A DNA stretch of 64,000 bases, taken from the NCBI RefSeq assembly GCF_018070025.1, contig NZ_JAGPYQ010000001.1:5642001-5706000 (forward strand), written 5' to 3'. Source of the DNA: Streptomyces liliiviolaceus (GTDB lineage: Bacteria; Actinomycetota; Actinomycetes; Streptomycetales; Streptomycetaceae). The position numbers and the translations under genes are program-made. The notes under the pieces are model-generated. The model saw only the letters and a program-made list of their open reading frames with translations. It was not told where the DNA came from and searched no databases. Below, piece by piece: positions 7,721-16,446 of the stretch. Within the stretch, counting starts at the first letter, position 1, and the number at the start of each line of letters is the position of its first letter.

Positions 7721-9231
7721 ACGGCGAGAACGGCGAGAGTGGCAAGAGCGGCAAGCTGTACGGGGTCGGGCTCGGCCCGGGCGACCCGTCCCTGATGACC
7801 GTGCGGGCCGTCGAGGTCATCGCCGGGGCGGACGTGATCGCCTATCACAGTGCCCGGCACGGGCGGTCCATCGCCCGCTCGATCGCGGCGAAGCACATAC
7901 GCGAGGACCACATCGAGGAGCGGCTGGTCTATCCGCTCACGGTGGAGACCACCGACCACCCGGGCGGCTACCAGGGCGCCATGGACGAGTTCTACGCCGA
8001 GGCGTCGGCCCGGCTCGCCGCGCATCTCGACGCGGGGCGCACGGTGGCGGTCCTCGCCGAGGGCGATCCGCTCTTCTACGGCTCGTACATGCACATGCAC
8101 AAGCGGCTCGTCGACCGTTACGACACCGAGGTCGTTCCCGGTGTCACGTCCGTGTCCGCAGCCGCGGCCCGGCTCGGCACCCCGCTCGCCGAGGGCGAGG
8201 AGGTGCTGACCATCCTGCCGGGCACCCTGCCCGAGGAGGAGCTGACCGCGCGGCTCGCCGCGACCGACGTGGCCGTGGTGATGAAACTGGGCCGTACGTT
8301 CCCCAAGGTGCGGCGCGCGCTGGAGAGTTCGGGGCGCCTGGACGAGGCCCGGTACGTCGAACGGGCCACCATGGCCGGGGAGCGCGTCGCCGAACTGGCC
8401 GACGTGGAACCGGAGTCGGTGCCGTACTTCTCGGTGGCCGTACTGCCCAGCCGGGTCGACGCCGAGCGGCCCGTACGGGAACAGGGCGAGGTCGTCGTGG
8501 TCGGCACCGGGCCCGCCGGACCGCTGTGGCTGACCCCCGAGACGCGGGGCGCCCTCGCCGCCGCCGACGACCTGGTCGGCTACACCACCTACCTCGACCG
8601 GGTGCCGGAGCGGGCCGGGCAGCTCCGGCACGGCTCGGACAACCGCGTGGAGGCCGAACGCGCCGAGTTCGCGCTCCAACTCGCCCAGCGGGGGCGGCGG
8701 GTGGCCGTCGTCTCCGGCGGTGACCCGGGCGTCTTCGCGATGGCGACCGCCGTGCTGGAGGCCGCCTCGCAGAAGGAGTACGCGGACGTCCCGGTGCGGG
8801 TGCTGCCGGGGGTGACCGCGGCCAACGCCGCCGCCGCCCGCGCGGGCGCCCCCCTCGGCCACGACTACGCCACCATCTCCCTCTCCGACCGGCTCAAGCC
8901 GTGGGAGGTCATCGCCGAACGGCTGCGCGCGGCGGCCTCGGCGGATCTGGTGCTGGCCCTGTACAACCCCGGCTCGCAGAGCCGTACCTGGCAGGTGGGC
9001 AAGGCGCGTGAGCTGCTGCTCGAACACCGGGCCCCGGACACGCCTGTCGTGGTCGCCCGGGACGTGGGCGGCGCGGGTGAGCGGGTACGGATCGTGCGGC
9101 TCGTCGACCTGGACCCGGCCGAGGTCGACATGCGTACGGTGCTGTTGGTCGGGTCTTCGCAGACTCGCGCTGTGTTGCGCGGGGGTGGCGAGGACGTCGT
9201 CTGGACACCTCGGCGGTATCCGGAAGGGTGA
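7717..9231 (+). CDS. cobIJ: CobI-CobJ fusion: precorrin-2 C20- and precorrin-3B C17-methyltransferase
   Basis: A 504-residue fusion of two SAM-dependent tetrapyrrole methylases. Residues 10-245 form Cob[35 protein letters not shown] and [14 protein letters not shown]. Residues about 253-500 form Cob[47 protein letters not shown] and [12 protein letters not shown]. CobI adds the C20 methyl before CobG acts; CobJ then methylates C17 with ring contraction. The fusion is usual in actinobacteria. The GTG start overlaps the cobH stop by four bases (GTGA), so the two are translationally coupled. Confidence 0.95.
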   Translation: MNGENGESGKSGKLYGVGLGPGDPSLMTVRAVEVIAGADVIAYHSARHGRSIARSIAAKHIREDHIEERLVYPLTVETTDHPGGYQGAMDEFYAEASARLAAHLDAGRTVAVLAEGDPLFYGSYMHMHKRLVDRYDTEVVPGVTSVSAAAARLGTPLAEGEEVLTILPGTLPEEELTARLAATDVAVVMKLGRTFPKVRRALESSGRLDEARYVERATMAGERVAELADVEPESVPYFSVAVLPSRVDAERPVREQGEVVVVGTGPAGPLWLTPETRGALAAADDLVGYTTYLDRVPERAGQLRHGSDNRVEAERAEFALQLAQRGRRVAVVSGGDPGVFAMATAVLEAASQKEYADVPVRVLPGVTAANAAAARAGAPLGHDYATISLSDRLKPWEVIAERLRAAASADLVLALYNPGSQSRTWQVGKARELLLEHRAPDTPVVVARDVGGAGERVRIVRLVDLDPAEVDMRTVLLVGSSQTRAVLRGGGEDVVWTPRRYPEG

Positions 9232-9274
9232 GCCGCCTTGCCTGCGGCGCAACCTGCTCAGTGTGGTGGGTTGC

Positions 9275-9328
9275 CTGCGGGTGCGTCGTGGCTGGGCGCG
9301 CAGTTCCCCGCGCCCCTTACGGGGCGCC
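9275..9328. repeat. dispersed repeat element with hairpin (copy 1) and terminator
   Basis: The stretch GTGGCTGGGCGCGCAGTTCC followed by CCGCGCCCCT is the same element found twice at 49.2-49.4 kb. Inside it GGGCGCG and CGCGCCC can pair, and GCGCCCC-TTAC-GGGGCGC at 9311-9328 makes a second perfect hairpin. It lies between the convergent cobIJ and cobK genes and probably ends transcription from both sides. Confidence 0.7.
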
Positions 9329-10084
9329 CTCCACGCGAGCGCCCCACCTCGGGTGCTGTGTGACCCAGTGGGCCGCCGACTCGGGGTCAGTGACCACCTG
9401 GACGCCCTCTGGGGTCGGCGGGCGGCGGACCACGATCACCGGGACTCCCGCCTCTCGTGCCGCCGTCAGTTTCGGGGCCGTGGCCGTGCCTCCGCTGTCC
9501 TTGGTCACCAGGACGTCGATGCGGTGGTGGCGCAGCAGGTCGCGTTCCCCGGCGAGCGTGAAGGGGCCGCGGTCCAGCAACACCTCCATACGGGGCGGAT
9601 ACGGGGGCTCCGGCGCGTCGACGGACCGGACGAGGAACCACAGGTCGTCCAGGTGCGCGAACGTGGCCAGGCCCATGCGGCCGGTGGTGAGGAAGACCCG
9701 TCGGCCGAGTCCGGGCAGCAGCGTCGCCGCCTCCTCCAGCGAGCCGGCCTCGTACCAGGCGTCGCCCTCGACCGGGGCCCAGCCGGGGCGGCGCAGCGCG
9801 AGCAGGGGAACACGGGCGGCGGCGGCCGCGCTCGCCGCGTTGAAACTGATCGTTCCGGCGAAGGGGTGGGTGGCGTCGACGAGCACGTCCACCGCGTGCT
9901 CGCGCAGCCACGCGGCCATCCCCTCGGCCCCGCCGAAACCGCCGACGCGGACCTCGCCCGGCGGCAGCCGGGGGCTGGCGACCCGCCCGGCCAGGGAACT
10001 CGTCAGTTCCAGGCCGGGGGTACCGTGCAGGAGCCCGGCCAGCTGTCGGGCTTCGGTCGTTCCGCCGAGTATCAGTACGTGCAT
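9317..10084 (-). CDS. cobK: precorrin-6A reductase CobK
   Basis: NADPH-dependent reduction of precorrin-6A to precorrin-6B. The 255-residue protein starts MHVLILGGTTEARQLAGLL, the N-terminal glycine-rich strand-turn of the family, followed by DATHPFAGTISFNAA (about residues 80-95), FLTTGRMGLATFA and DVLVTKDSGGTATAPKL. The frame is open far upstream, but only the ATG at 10084 gives the family N-terminus. It is the only minus-strand gene between the cobG-cobIJ operon and cbiD. Its start is 18 bp from the divergent cbiD start, so at least one promoter must lie inside the opposite gene or make a very short leader. Confidence 0.92.
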   Translation of the reverse strand: MHVLILGGTTEARQLAGLLHGTPGLELTSSLAGRVASPRLPPGEVRVGGFGGAEGMAAWLREHAVDVLVDATHPFAGTISFNAASAAAAARVPLLALRRPGWAPVEGDAWYEAGSLEEAATLLPGLGRRVFLTTGRMGLATFAHLDDLWFLVRSVDAPEPPYPPRMEVLLDRGPFTLAGERDLLRHHRIDVLVTKDSGGTATAPKLTAAREAGVPVIVVRRPPTPEGVQVVTDPESAAHWVTQHPRWGARVEGAP

Positions 10085-10102
10085 GGAGATCCGGGTCCGT
10101 TC

Positions 10103-11269
10103 ATGAACAGCGAAGAGCAGGGTGCCAGTGCCGGTGCCGACACCAGCGTCGGTGTCGGTGAGGCGAAGGGCGGCCGTGGCGCCCAACTCAAGCACACCGG
10201 GCTGCGGCCCGGCTGGACCACCGGCGCCTGTGCGACCGCGGCCACGACGGCCGCGTACACCGCGCTGCTGACCGGGGAGTTTCCCGACCCGGTGACCATC
10301 ACGCTGCCCAGGGGGCAGACGCCGTCTTTCGCGCTCGCGGCCGAGGAGCTGACGGACACGTACGCGATGGCCGGGATCGTGAAGGACGCGGGCGACGATC
10401 CCGATGTCACGCACGGCGCGCTGGTACGGGCCACGGTCCGGCGGCTTTCCGCGGGTGCCGGGGTGGTCTTCCGGGCCGGCCCCGGCGTGGGCACGATCAC
10501 CCGTCCCGGGCTGCCGCTGGCCGTCGGTGAGCCCGCCGTCAACCCGGTCCCCCGCCGGATGATGGGCGAGCACGTCGCCGAGGTCGCGGCCCGGCACGGC
10601 GGCACCGGCGATGTCGAGATCACCGTCTCCGTCGACCACGGCGAGGAGATCGCCCGCTCCACCTGGAACCCGCGGCTCGGCATCCTCGGCGGCCTGTCCA
10701 TCCTCGGCACCACCGGCATCGTGGTGCCGTACTCGTGCTCGGCGTGGATCGACTCGATCCGGCGGGGTGTGGACGTGGCGCGCGCGGCGGGGCGTACGCA
10801 TGTCGCCGGGTGCACCGGGTCGACGTCGGAGAAGACGGTCGTCGCCGAGTACCGGCTCCCCGAGGACGCGCTGCTCGACATGGGTGACTTCGCGGGCGCG
10901 GTGCTCAAGTACATCCGCCGGCATCCCGTCGACCGGCTGACCATCTGCGGCGGCTTCGCCAAGCTGTCCAAGCTGGCCGCGGGACATCTGGACCTGCACT
11001 CCGCCCGCTCCCAGGTCGACAAGGGGTTCCTCGCCGAACTGGCCCGGCGCGGCGGGGCGGGCGAATCGCTGGTCGCCGAGGTGGCCGGGGCGAACACCGG
11101 ACTGGCCGCGCTCCAGCTGTGCATGGCGGCCGGGGTGCCGCTGGGCGAGCTGGTGGCGACGACCGCCCGTGACGAGGCGCTGGCCGTGCTGCGCGGGGCG
11201 CCGGTCGCGGTCGACGTGATCTGTATCGACCGGGCGGGCACGGTGGTGGGGCGCAGCACGGTGGCGTGA
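10103..11269 (+). CDS. cbiD: cobalt-precorrin-5B (C1)-methyltransferase CbiD
   Basis: SAM-dependent methylation at C-1 with loss of the two-carbon unit; CbiD belongs to the anaerobic route but replaces CobF in actinobacteria. The 388-residue protein has the diagnostic GLRPGWTTGACATAATTAAY (about residues 34-53), GGLSILGTTGIVVPYS, and HVAGCTGSTSEK. The first 30 residues are low-complexity and variable; GTG codons inside this stretch are alternative starts, but the ATG at 10103 gives a length close to relatives. It stands alone on the plus strand between cobK and the convergent cobM. Confidence 0.92.
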   Translation: MNSEEQGASAGADTSVGVGEAKGGRGAQLKHTGLRPGWTTGACATAATTAAYTALLTGEFPDPVTITLPRGQTPSFALAAEELTDTYAMAGIVKDAGDDPDVTHGALVRATVRRLSAGAGVVFRAGPGVGTITRPGLPLAVGEPAVNPVPRRMMGEHVAEVAARHGGTGDVEITVSVDHGEEIARSTWNPRLGILGGLSILGTTGIVVPYSCSAWIDSIRRGVDVARAAGRTHVAGCTGSTSEKTVVAEYRLPEDALLDMGDFAGAVLKYIRRHPVDRLTICGGFAKLSKLAAGHLDLHSARSQVDKGFLAELARRGGAGESLVAEVAGANTGLAALQLCMAAGVPLGELVATTARDEALAVLRGAPVAVDVICIDRAGTVVGRSTVA

Positions 11270-11303
11270 GCCCCGCACATGGCCGGAGCGTGTTCAGCCG
11301 GCA

Positions 11304-12053
11304 TCAGCAGACGTGGCGGTCCCGCTCGGTCGAGTACAGGTGGCTGTCGCGGAACTGCTCGGCGCCCAGGGTGCGCCCGACCATGATGACGGCGGTCCGC
11401 AGTACGCCGGCCTCCTTCACCTTCCCGGCGATCTCGTCCAGCCTGCCGCGGATGACCAGCTCGTCGGGCCGGGAGGCGTAGGCGACGACCGCGGCGGGAC
11501 AGTCGGCGCCGTAGTGCGGAAGCAGCTCGTCGACGACACGGTCCGCGTACCGGGCGGCGAGATGCAGCACGATGAGCGCGCCGCTGCGGCCGAGGGTGGC
11601 CAGGTCCTCCCCCTCCGGCATGGGCGTGGCGCTGTGGGCGACGCGGGTGAGGATGACCGTCTGGCCGACGGTCGGCACGGTCAGCTCCCGCTTCAGGGCG
11701 GCGGCCGCCGCGGCGAAGGCGGGAACGCCGGGGACGACCTCGTACGGCACCCCGGCCGCGTCGAGGCGCCGCATCTGCTCGGCCATCGCGCTGAACACCG
11801 ACGGGTCCCCGGAGTGCAGCCGGGCCACGTCGTGCCCCTCCTCGTGCGCGCGGACCGTCTCGGCGATGATCTCGTCGAGGTCGAGCCGCGCGGTGTCGAT
11901 CAGCCGGGCGTCCGGCGGACATTCGGCGAGCAGTTCACGCGGGACCAGGCTGCCCGCGTACAGGCAGACGTGGCAGGCGGCGAGCGTACGGGCGCCGCGC
12001 ACCGTGATCAGGTCGGCGGCACCGGGTCCGGCGCCGATGAAGTACACGGTCAT
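11304..12053 (-). CDS. cobM: precorrin-4 C11-methyltransferase CobM
   Basis: SAM-dependent methylation of precorrin-4 at C-11. The 249-residue tetrapyrrole methylase has YFIGAGPGAADLITVRGARTL at the N-terminus, CLYAGSLVPRELL, ARLHSGDPSVFSAM (about residue 80), PGVPAFAAAAAAL and the C-terminal VMVGRTLG-like strand IMVGRTLG. The ATG at 12053 overlaps the stop of cobL by four bases (ATGA), which fixes the start and shows translational coupling in a cobL-cobM operon. Confidence 0.94.
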   Translation of the reverse strand: MTVYFIGAGPGAADLITVRGARTLAACHVCLYAGSLVPRELLAECPPDARLIDTARLDLDEIIAETVRAHEEGHDVARLHSGDPSVFSAMAEQMRRLDAAGVPYEVVPGVPAFAAAAAALKRELTVPTVGQTVILTRVAHSATPMPEGEDLATLGRSGALIVLHLAARYADRVVDELLPHYGADCPAAVVAYASRPDELVIRGRLDEIAGKVKEAGVLRTAVIMVGRTLGAEQFRDSHLYSTERDRHVC

Positions 12054-13372
12054 CTGTCTGCTCCTGCGGGGTCGTCGGCTGCGGCGGACGGGTCGGACGT
12101 CTTCCGAACGGGCGTCCGGAGAGGTTTCTGTACGGCCCACTGGGTCACCGGCATCGCCTGCCGCCAGCCGGTGAAACCGCCCACCGGTACGGCGTGCGCC
12201 ACCGCGAGCCGTACCAGCTCCCCTCCGTGGCGCCGGTAGGCCTCGGCGAGCAGTGCCTCCGACTCCAGGGTCACGGTGTTGGCGACCAGCCGTCCGCCGG
12301 CGGGCAGCGCCTCCCAGCACGCGTCGAGCAGGCCGGGCGCGGTGAGCCCACCGCCGATGAACACGGCGTCGGGCGGCGGGAGTTCGACCAGGACGGCGGG
12401 CGCGGCACCGGTGACGACCCGCAGCCCCGGCACGCCGAGCCGGTCGGCGTTGCGGGTGATCCGCTCGGCCCGTACCGGGTCGCGTTCGACGGTGACCGCC
12501 CGGCACGAGGGGTGCGTACGCATCCACTCGATCGCGATCGAGCCCGAGCCGCCGCCGATGTCCCACAGCAGCTCGCCGGGGGCGGGGGCGAGCGCGCCGA
12601 GCGTGGCGGCGCGGATGTGCCGCTTGGTGAGCTGTCCATCGTGCTCGTACGCCTCGTCCGGCAGGCCCGGCACGGCGCCGAGCCGCAGGGCGTCCGGGGC
12701 CCGTCGGCACTCGACGGCGACGATGTTGAGGGCGTCGCCCGACGGGTGCGCCCAGTCGTCGGCGGTCGCCTCGGCGGTCGTACGTTCCTTCGCGCCGCCG
12801 AGTTGTTCCAGCACCCGCATGCGGCTGGGGCCGAAGCCGCGGTCGCGCAGCAGGGCGGCGACCTCGGCGGGGGTGGTGGCGTCCGCGCTGAGCACGAGGA
12901 GCCGTCGGCCGTCGTGCAGAGCGGCGGCCAGGCGGGCGGCGGGCCGGCCGACGAGGGTGACGACCTCGACGTCCTCCACGGGCCAGCCGAGGCGGGCGGC
13001 GGCGTGGGAGACGGAGGAGGGGTGCGGCAGGACGCGCAGTTCGCCGAGTTCCTTGTCGTGCACCTCGTCGAACACCTCGGTGAGGGCGCGTCCGATGCCG
13101 TAGAACATCGGGTCGCCGCTGGCCAGCACGGCGATCCGGCGGCCGGAGTGCGCGGCGAGGAGGCCGGGGACGGCGGGGCGCAGGGGCGAGGGCCAGGTGA
13201 TCCGTTCCCCCGGGCACTCCGGCGGCAGCAGGTCCAGTTGGCGCGCTCCCCCGATCAGGACCTCGGCGTCGCGAAGTGCCGTACGGGAGGGGCCCGGCAG
13301 GCCTTCCCAGCCGTCGGCCCCGATCCCGACGACGGTGACGGCGGGCTGCGGTGCAGGTCGCGCGGGGATCAC
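12050..13372 (-). CDS. cobL: precorrin-6Y C5,15-methyltransferase (decarboxylating) CobL
   Basis: A CbiE-CbiT fusion of 440 residues that methylates C-5 and C-15 of precorrin-6B and removes the acetate side-chain carboxyl. The CbiE half (about 10-210) has VVGIGADGWEGL and ASGDPMFYGIG; the CbiT half (about 240-415) has the SAM-binding LLWDIGGGSGSIAIEWMR and VTVERDPVRAERI. The frame is open to 13441, but the GTG at 13372 begins just before the conserved strand and has GAGG about 13 bases upstream. It starts a two-gene operon with cobM. I found no cobalamin riboswitch in its leader. Confidence 0.92.
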   Translation of the reverse strand: MIPARPAPQPAVTVVGIGADGWEGLPGPSRTALRDAEVLIGGARQLDLLPPECPGERITWPSPLRPAVPGLLAAHSGRRIAVLASGDPMFYGIGRALTEVFDEVHDKELGELRVLPHPSSVSHAAARLGWPVEDVEVVTLVGRPAARLAAALHDGRRLLVLSADATTPAEVAALLRDRGFGPSRMRVLEQLGGAKERTTAEATADDWAHPSGDALNIVAVECRRAPDALRLGAVPGLPDEAYEHDGQLTKRHIRAATLGALAPAPGELLWDIGGGSGSIAIEWMRTHPSCRAVTVERDPVRAERITRNADRLGVPGLRVVTGAAPAVLVELPPPDAVFIGGGLTAPGLLDACWEALPAGGRLVANTVTLESEALLAEAYRRHGGELVRLAVAHAVPVGGFTGWRQAMPVTQWAVQKPLRTPVRKTSDPSAAADDPAGADR

Positions 13373-13450
13373 TGCTCGGTACCTCGGGATTCGGCGGCGG
13401 GTCTCGGAACGGGTCCCGGGAAGAGGTCCCGGGAAGGGCAACAGGAACGC

Positions 13451-13499
13451 ACTTTACGGGGCGCCGACCTGCACACCTGCGCTCGGGTACGCAGGTCGG
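13451..13499. promoter_or_regulatory. nested inverted repeats between cobL and the response regulator gene
   Basis: ACCTGCG (13475-13481) and CGCAGGT (13490-13496) form a dyad with an 8-base gap. CCGACCTGC (13464-13472) and GCAGGTCGG (13491-13499) form a second dyad sharing its right arm. On the minus strand TAAAGT (13451-13456) could be the cobL -10 box. The site could serve either divergent gene. Confidence 0.45.
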
Positions 13500-13542
13500 G
13501 GCCGCCGTGGACCCGGCATCGGCAGCGTCTAAGCTCCAGGTC

Positions 13543-14235
13543 ATGCGCGTACTGGTCCTGGAGGACGATCCCGACCTGGGGCCCGTGGTCGCGGCCCGGC
13601 TGCGCGACGCGGGGTTCGCCGTGGACCTCGCACGGACGCTGGCGGAGGCCGACCTCAAACTCGCGGTCAACGGCTACGACTGTGTCGTGGCCGACCGCTC
13701 GGTCCCGGACGGCGACTCGCTCACCCTGCTCGCCGCGCACCGGCGCAAGGGTTCGGCGCTGCCCTTCCTGCTGCTGACGGCGCTCGACGCGGTGAGCGAC
13801 CGGGTGGCCGGCTTCGAGCACGGCGCGGACGACTACCTGGTCAAGCCCTTCGCCTTCGCCGAACTGGTCGTACGGGTGCGTGCGCTGTGCCGCAGGGAGC
13901 AGCCGGCGCGGTTGCCGGTCCTGCGGGCGGGTGACCTTGAGGTGGATCTGCCCAGGCGCCGCGTGTCCCGTGCCGGGGTGCTGCTCAGTCTCTCCGCCAA
14001 GGAGTTCGCGGTGCTGGAGGTACTGATGCTGCGCGCGGGGCAGGTGGTGACGCGCACCGAGCTGATCGAGAGCTGCTGGGACGAGGCGAGCGAGCCGATG
14101 TCCAACGTGGTGGACGTCCTGATCGGCCAGCTGCGACGCCGGCTCGGACCGCCCGACCCGATCGGGACGGTACGCGGCGTCGGCTACCGGCTGGACGACA
14201 CCGGCCGGGAACGGGCCACAGGGGCGCGGACGTGA
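13543..14235 (+). CDS. OmpR-family response regulator
   Basis: Cytoplasmic DNA-binding regulator of a two-component system, 230 residues. The receiver domain (1-115) has the acidic pair LVLEDDPDLG, the phospho-acceptor Asp in VVADRSVPDGD (about residue 51), the conserved Thr in LLLTALD, and Lys in DDYLVKPFAF. The winged-helix output domain (about 125-220) has AKEFAVLEVLMLRAGQVVTRTELI and the recognition helix region NVVDVLIGQLRRRLG, ending in TVRGVGYRL. TAAGCT at 13530-13535 is a possible -10 that would make the message leaderless at this ATG. It overlaps the kinase gene by GTGA. The target genes are unknown. Confidence 0.93.
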   Translation: MRVLVLEDDPDLGPVVAARLRDAGFAVDLARTLAEADLKLAVNGYDCVVADRSVPDGDSLTLLAAHRRKGSALPFLLLTALDAVSDRVAGFEHGADDYLVKPFAFAELVVRVRALCRREQPARLPVLRAGDLEVDLPRRRVSRAGVLLSLSAKEFAVLEVLMLRAGQVVTRTELIESCWDEASEPMSNVVDVLIGQLRRRLGPPDPIGTVRGVGYRLDDTGRERATGART

Positions 14236-15620
14236 TACGCCCGCGCCGCCCGGCGGCCACGCCCTCCACGCCCTCCACGCCCTCCACCTCCACCTCCTCC
14301 ACTTCCTCCGCGTCGCCCGCCGTCGCCCGGCTCCGGCGCACCCGCCGGTCCATGACGCTGCTGTTCGCCGGGACGACCGCGGCCTGTCTCGTCGTCCTCG
14401 CCACCGTCGCCGTCCGCATCGACGCCGAGTCCCGCCGGTCCGGCCTCGACCACGAGGTCGGCAGCCGGGCGGTCGGTCTGTCGCGGGCGGTCTGGTTCGA
14501 CGACGGGGCGTTGCACCTGGAGCCGCTGCGCGAGGACGAACTCGCCCGGAGCGCCGAGGTGTTGGCCGTCCTGGAGATCGCTCCGGGAGAGTCGCCGTCG
14601 GTGTGGAACGTCGTTCCCGCCCGAACGGCGCTCCCCGAGGAGGACTGGCTCGACCATGTCTGGCGGAACGTCCTGGAGGAGCAGGAGACCGTCTCCGTCA
14701 GCGCCCCCTCCGAGGAGGGCGAGCGGCTGAGGTGGGCCGCGGCTCCCGTCTGGGACGGCGACCGGATCGGCGCGGCCGTGCTGGTCGGCACGGCACTGGC
14801 GCGCAGCGAACACGATCACGACCTCCTCGTCCGCTGGCTCGCCCTCGGCTGTACGGCGCTGGTGTGCTGCGCGGCGGCCGTCGGCCATCTGCTGTCCGGC
14901 CGGGCCATGCGTCCCGCTCTCGTCGCGCTGGGCCGGCAGGAGCAGTTCCTGGCCGAGGCGGCGCACGAACTGCGGACACCGCTGGCGACCTTGCGGCTGG
15001 TGGCGGAGCGGGACGGTTCCTCCGACCAGACGCTGCGGATGGTGGACCGGCTGAGCCGGCTGGTCACCGGCCTGCTGGCCCGGGCCCGTACGGAGGCCGG
15101 TACGCAGCGGGTCGAGCTGGTGCCCCTGCGCCTCGACCAGTTGGTGGAGACCACGGTGGAGGAGCTGCCGGAGCACGGGAGCGTGACGGTCGGCTCCGAA
15201 CCGGTGGTCGTGCTCGGAGATCCCGATCTGCTGGCCCAGGCGGTACGGAACCTGGTGGAGAACGCTCAGCGGCACGGGGGTCCGGCCGGGTCGCCGGTGG
15301 AGGTCACCGTCGCTCCGGGGCTCGTGCGGGTGCGCGACCACGGACCGGGCGTGCCTCTCGCGGACCGGGAGCGGGTCTTCGCGCGGGGCGTCACCGGGGC
15401 TCACGGAACCGGGTCGGCACCAACTGCCATGAGCGGACCTGGAACCGTGCCCTCCCCGGAAACAGCGGCCGTCCCGGGCACGGGCGCCGGCCTCGCCATC
15501 GTCCGCTGGGTCGCCGAGTTGCACCACGGCACCGCCCAACTCACGGACGCACCCGGCGGCGGCCTGCTCGCCGAACTCCGGCTGCCGGAACACCCGCCCC
15601 GGACGCCCGCGGCCCCGTAA
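14232..15620 (+). CDS. sensor histidine kinase
   Basis: Partner of the preceding response regulator, 462 residues. A Ser/Thr/Pro-rich N-terminus (about 8-30), encoded by a CCCTCCACG repeat, is followed by a membrane segment (about 41-63), an extracellular sensor region to about residue 195, a second membrane segment (WLALGCTALVCCAAAVGHLL), and a short linker. The H box is EAAHELRTPLATLR; the ATPase domain shows NLVENAQRHGG and VRDHGPGVP. The ATP-lid region before GTGAGLAIVRWV carries an unusual 30-residue Ser/Pro/Gly-rich insertion. The start GTG overlaps the regulator stop (GTGA). The signal is unknown. Confidence 0.92.
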   Translation: MIRPRRPAATPSTPSTPSTSTSSTSSASPAVARLRRTRRSMTLLFAGTTAACLVVLATVAVRIDAESRRSGLDHEVGSRAVGLSRAVWFDDGALHLEPLREDELARSAEVLAVLEIAPGESPSVWNVVPARTALPEEDWLDHVWRNVLEEQETVSVSAPSEEGERLRWAAAPVWDGDRIGAAVLVGTALARSEHDHDLLVRWLALGCTALVCCAAAVGHLLSGRAMRPALVALGRQEQFLAEAAHELRTPLATLRLVAERDGSSDQTLRMVDRLSRLVTGLLARARTEAGTQRVELVPLRLDQLVETTVEELPEHGSVTVGSEPVVVLGDPDLLAQAVRNLVENAQRHGGPAGSPVEVTVAPGLVRVRDHGPGVPLADRERVFARGVTGAHGTGSAPTAMSGPGTVPSPETAAVPGTGAGLAIVRWVAELHHGTAQLTDAPGGGLLAELRLPEHPPRTPAAP

Positions 15621-15652
15621 CCGTCCCCGTACTCCCCCACAGGCACCTCACG

Positions 15653-16336
15653 TCACGTGGTGCTGACGCCCTCACGGTCTTCGAGGGCGCTGATCGCCGT
15701 GGCCGTGAGGCTGTGCGTGATGTGATCGCGCATCAGCCGGGCGGCGTCGTCGGCCCGGCCGGCCTCGACGAGGTCGACGAGTTGGTGGTGCTCCTGCAGG
15801 TCCCGGGTGCGGGGTTCGTCGCCGGGCGGGAGGTCGAGACCCAGGCGGCGGTAGCGGTCGGACTTGTCCCACAGGTCGTCCAGGAGACGGATGAGGACGT
15901 CGTTGTGGGAGGCCCGGTACAGGGCCTGGTGGAAGGCGCGGTGGGCCGTGAGCCCTTCCTCGCCCCACTGGCGGGTGACGGGCAGGAGGTTTCCGACGGC
16001 GGCCCGCATGGTGGCGATGTCCTCGTCGGTGCGCCGCCGTGCCGCGAGTTCGGCGGCGGTGGGATCGAGTGAGAGGCGGACCTCGAAGAGCTGTCGTGCC
16101 TCCTGAGAGTTCATGACGGAGACCCGGACGTCACGGTGGGTCTCGACCGTGACCAGCCCCTCGCTGCTGAGGCGGCGGATCGCCTCGCGCAGGGGCGTGA
16201 TGCTCATGCCGAGGGACGCGGCGAGGTCGTACTGCGCGAGTCGCGTGCCCGCGGAGAGGGTGCCGGAGAGGATCTGGTCGCGGAGTTCCGCGTAGGCGAG
16301 ATCGCTCTTGCTGACGAACAGGTTCGTGCCGGTCAT
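15653..16336 (-). CDS. GntR-family (FCD/FadR subfamily) regulator
   Basis: A 227-residue regulator. The N-terminal winged helix (about 8-75) reads LAYAELRDQILSGTLSAGTR, then ASLGMSITPLREAIRRLSSEGLVTVETHRDVRVS, typical of GntR proteins. The all-helical FCD effector domain (about 85-215) has metal-binding-type His positions in HRAFHQALYRASHN and EHHQLVDLVEAG. Such domains bind small carboxylates. The gene is divergent from the tartrate dehydratase, and a perfect palindrome separates them, so it probably represses that operon and responds to tartrate or a related acid. The ATG at 16336 is preferred over in-frame codons upstream (to 16387), because the family N-terminus follows it. Confidence 0.88.
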   Translation of the reverse strand: MTGTNLFVSKSDLAYAELRDQILSGTLSAGTRLAQYDLAASLGMSITPLREAIRRLSSEGLVTVETHRDVRVSVMNSQEARQLFEVRLSLDPTAAELAARRRTDEDIATMRAAVGNLLPVTRQWGEEGLTAHRAFHQALYRASHNDVLIRLLDDLWDKSDRYRRLGLDLPPGDEPRTRDLQEHHQLVDLVEAGRADDAARLMRDHITHSLTATAISALEDREGVSTT

Positions 16337-16380
16337 GGCCCCCGGTGAATCCCTTCCGGGTGCTCGCACCCCCTTGACAG

Positions 16381-16428
16381 TTGCCACCGTGTCACCTCAG
16401 CCTAACAGCGACGCACATCTTATAAGAT
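16381..16428 (+). promoter_or_regulatory. tartrate operon promoter and GntR operator
   Basis: TTGCCA (16381-16386) and TAACAG (16403-16408), 16 bases apart, are plausible -35 and -10 elements, putting the transcript start near 16415. The perfect 12-bp palindrome ATCTTATAAGAT (16417-16428), very AT-rich for this genome, would then cover the start of transcription, as expected for a GntR-family repressor. Confidence 0.6.
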
Positions 16429-16446
16429 ATGAGAAAGGGCCGCACA

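Noticed and set aside
9008..10102. Long plus-strand open frame running into cbiD, as if the methyltransferase were a 753-residue protein
   Set aside because: The extra part lies antisense to cobK and over the end of cobIJ; its protein is Arg/Gly-rich and has no family motif. The CbiD family begins after the ATG at 10103.
13373..13542. Possible third cobalamin riboswitch upstream of cobL
   Set aside because: No CCACTG core or CAGG/ACCTGCC B12 box in the right order on the minus strand; the ACCTGC copies belong to inverted repeats.
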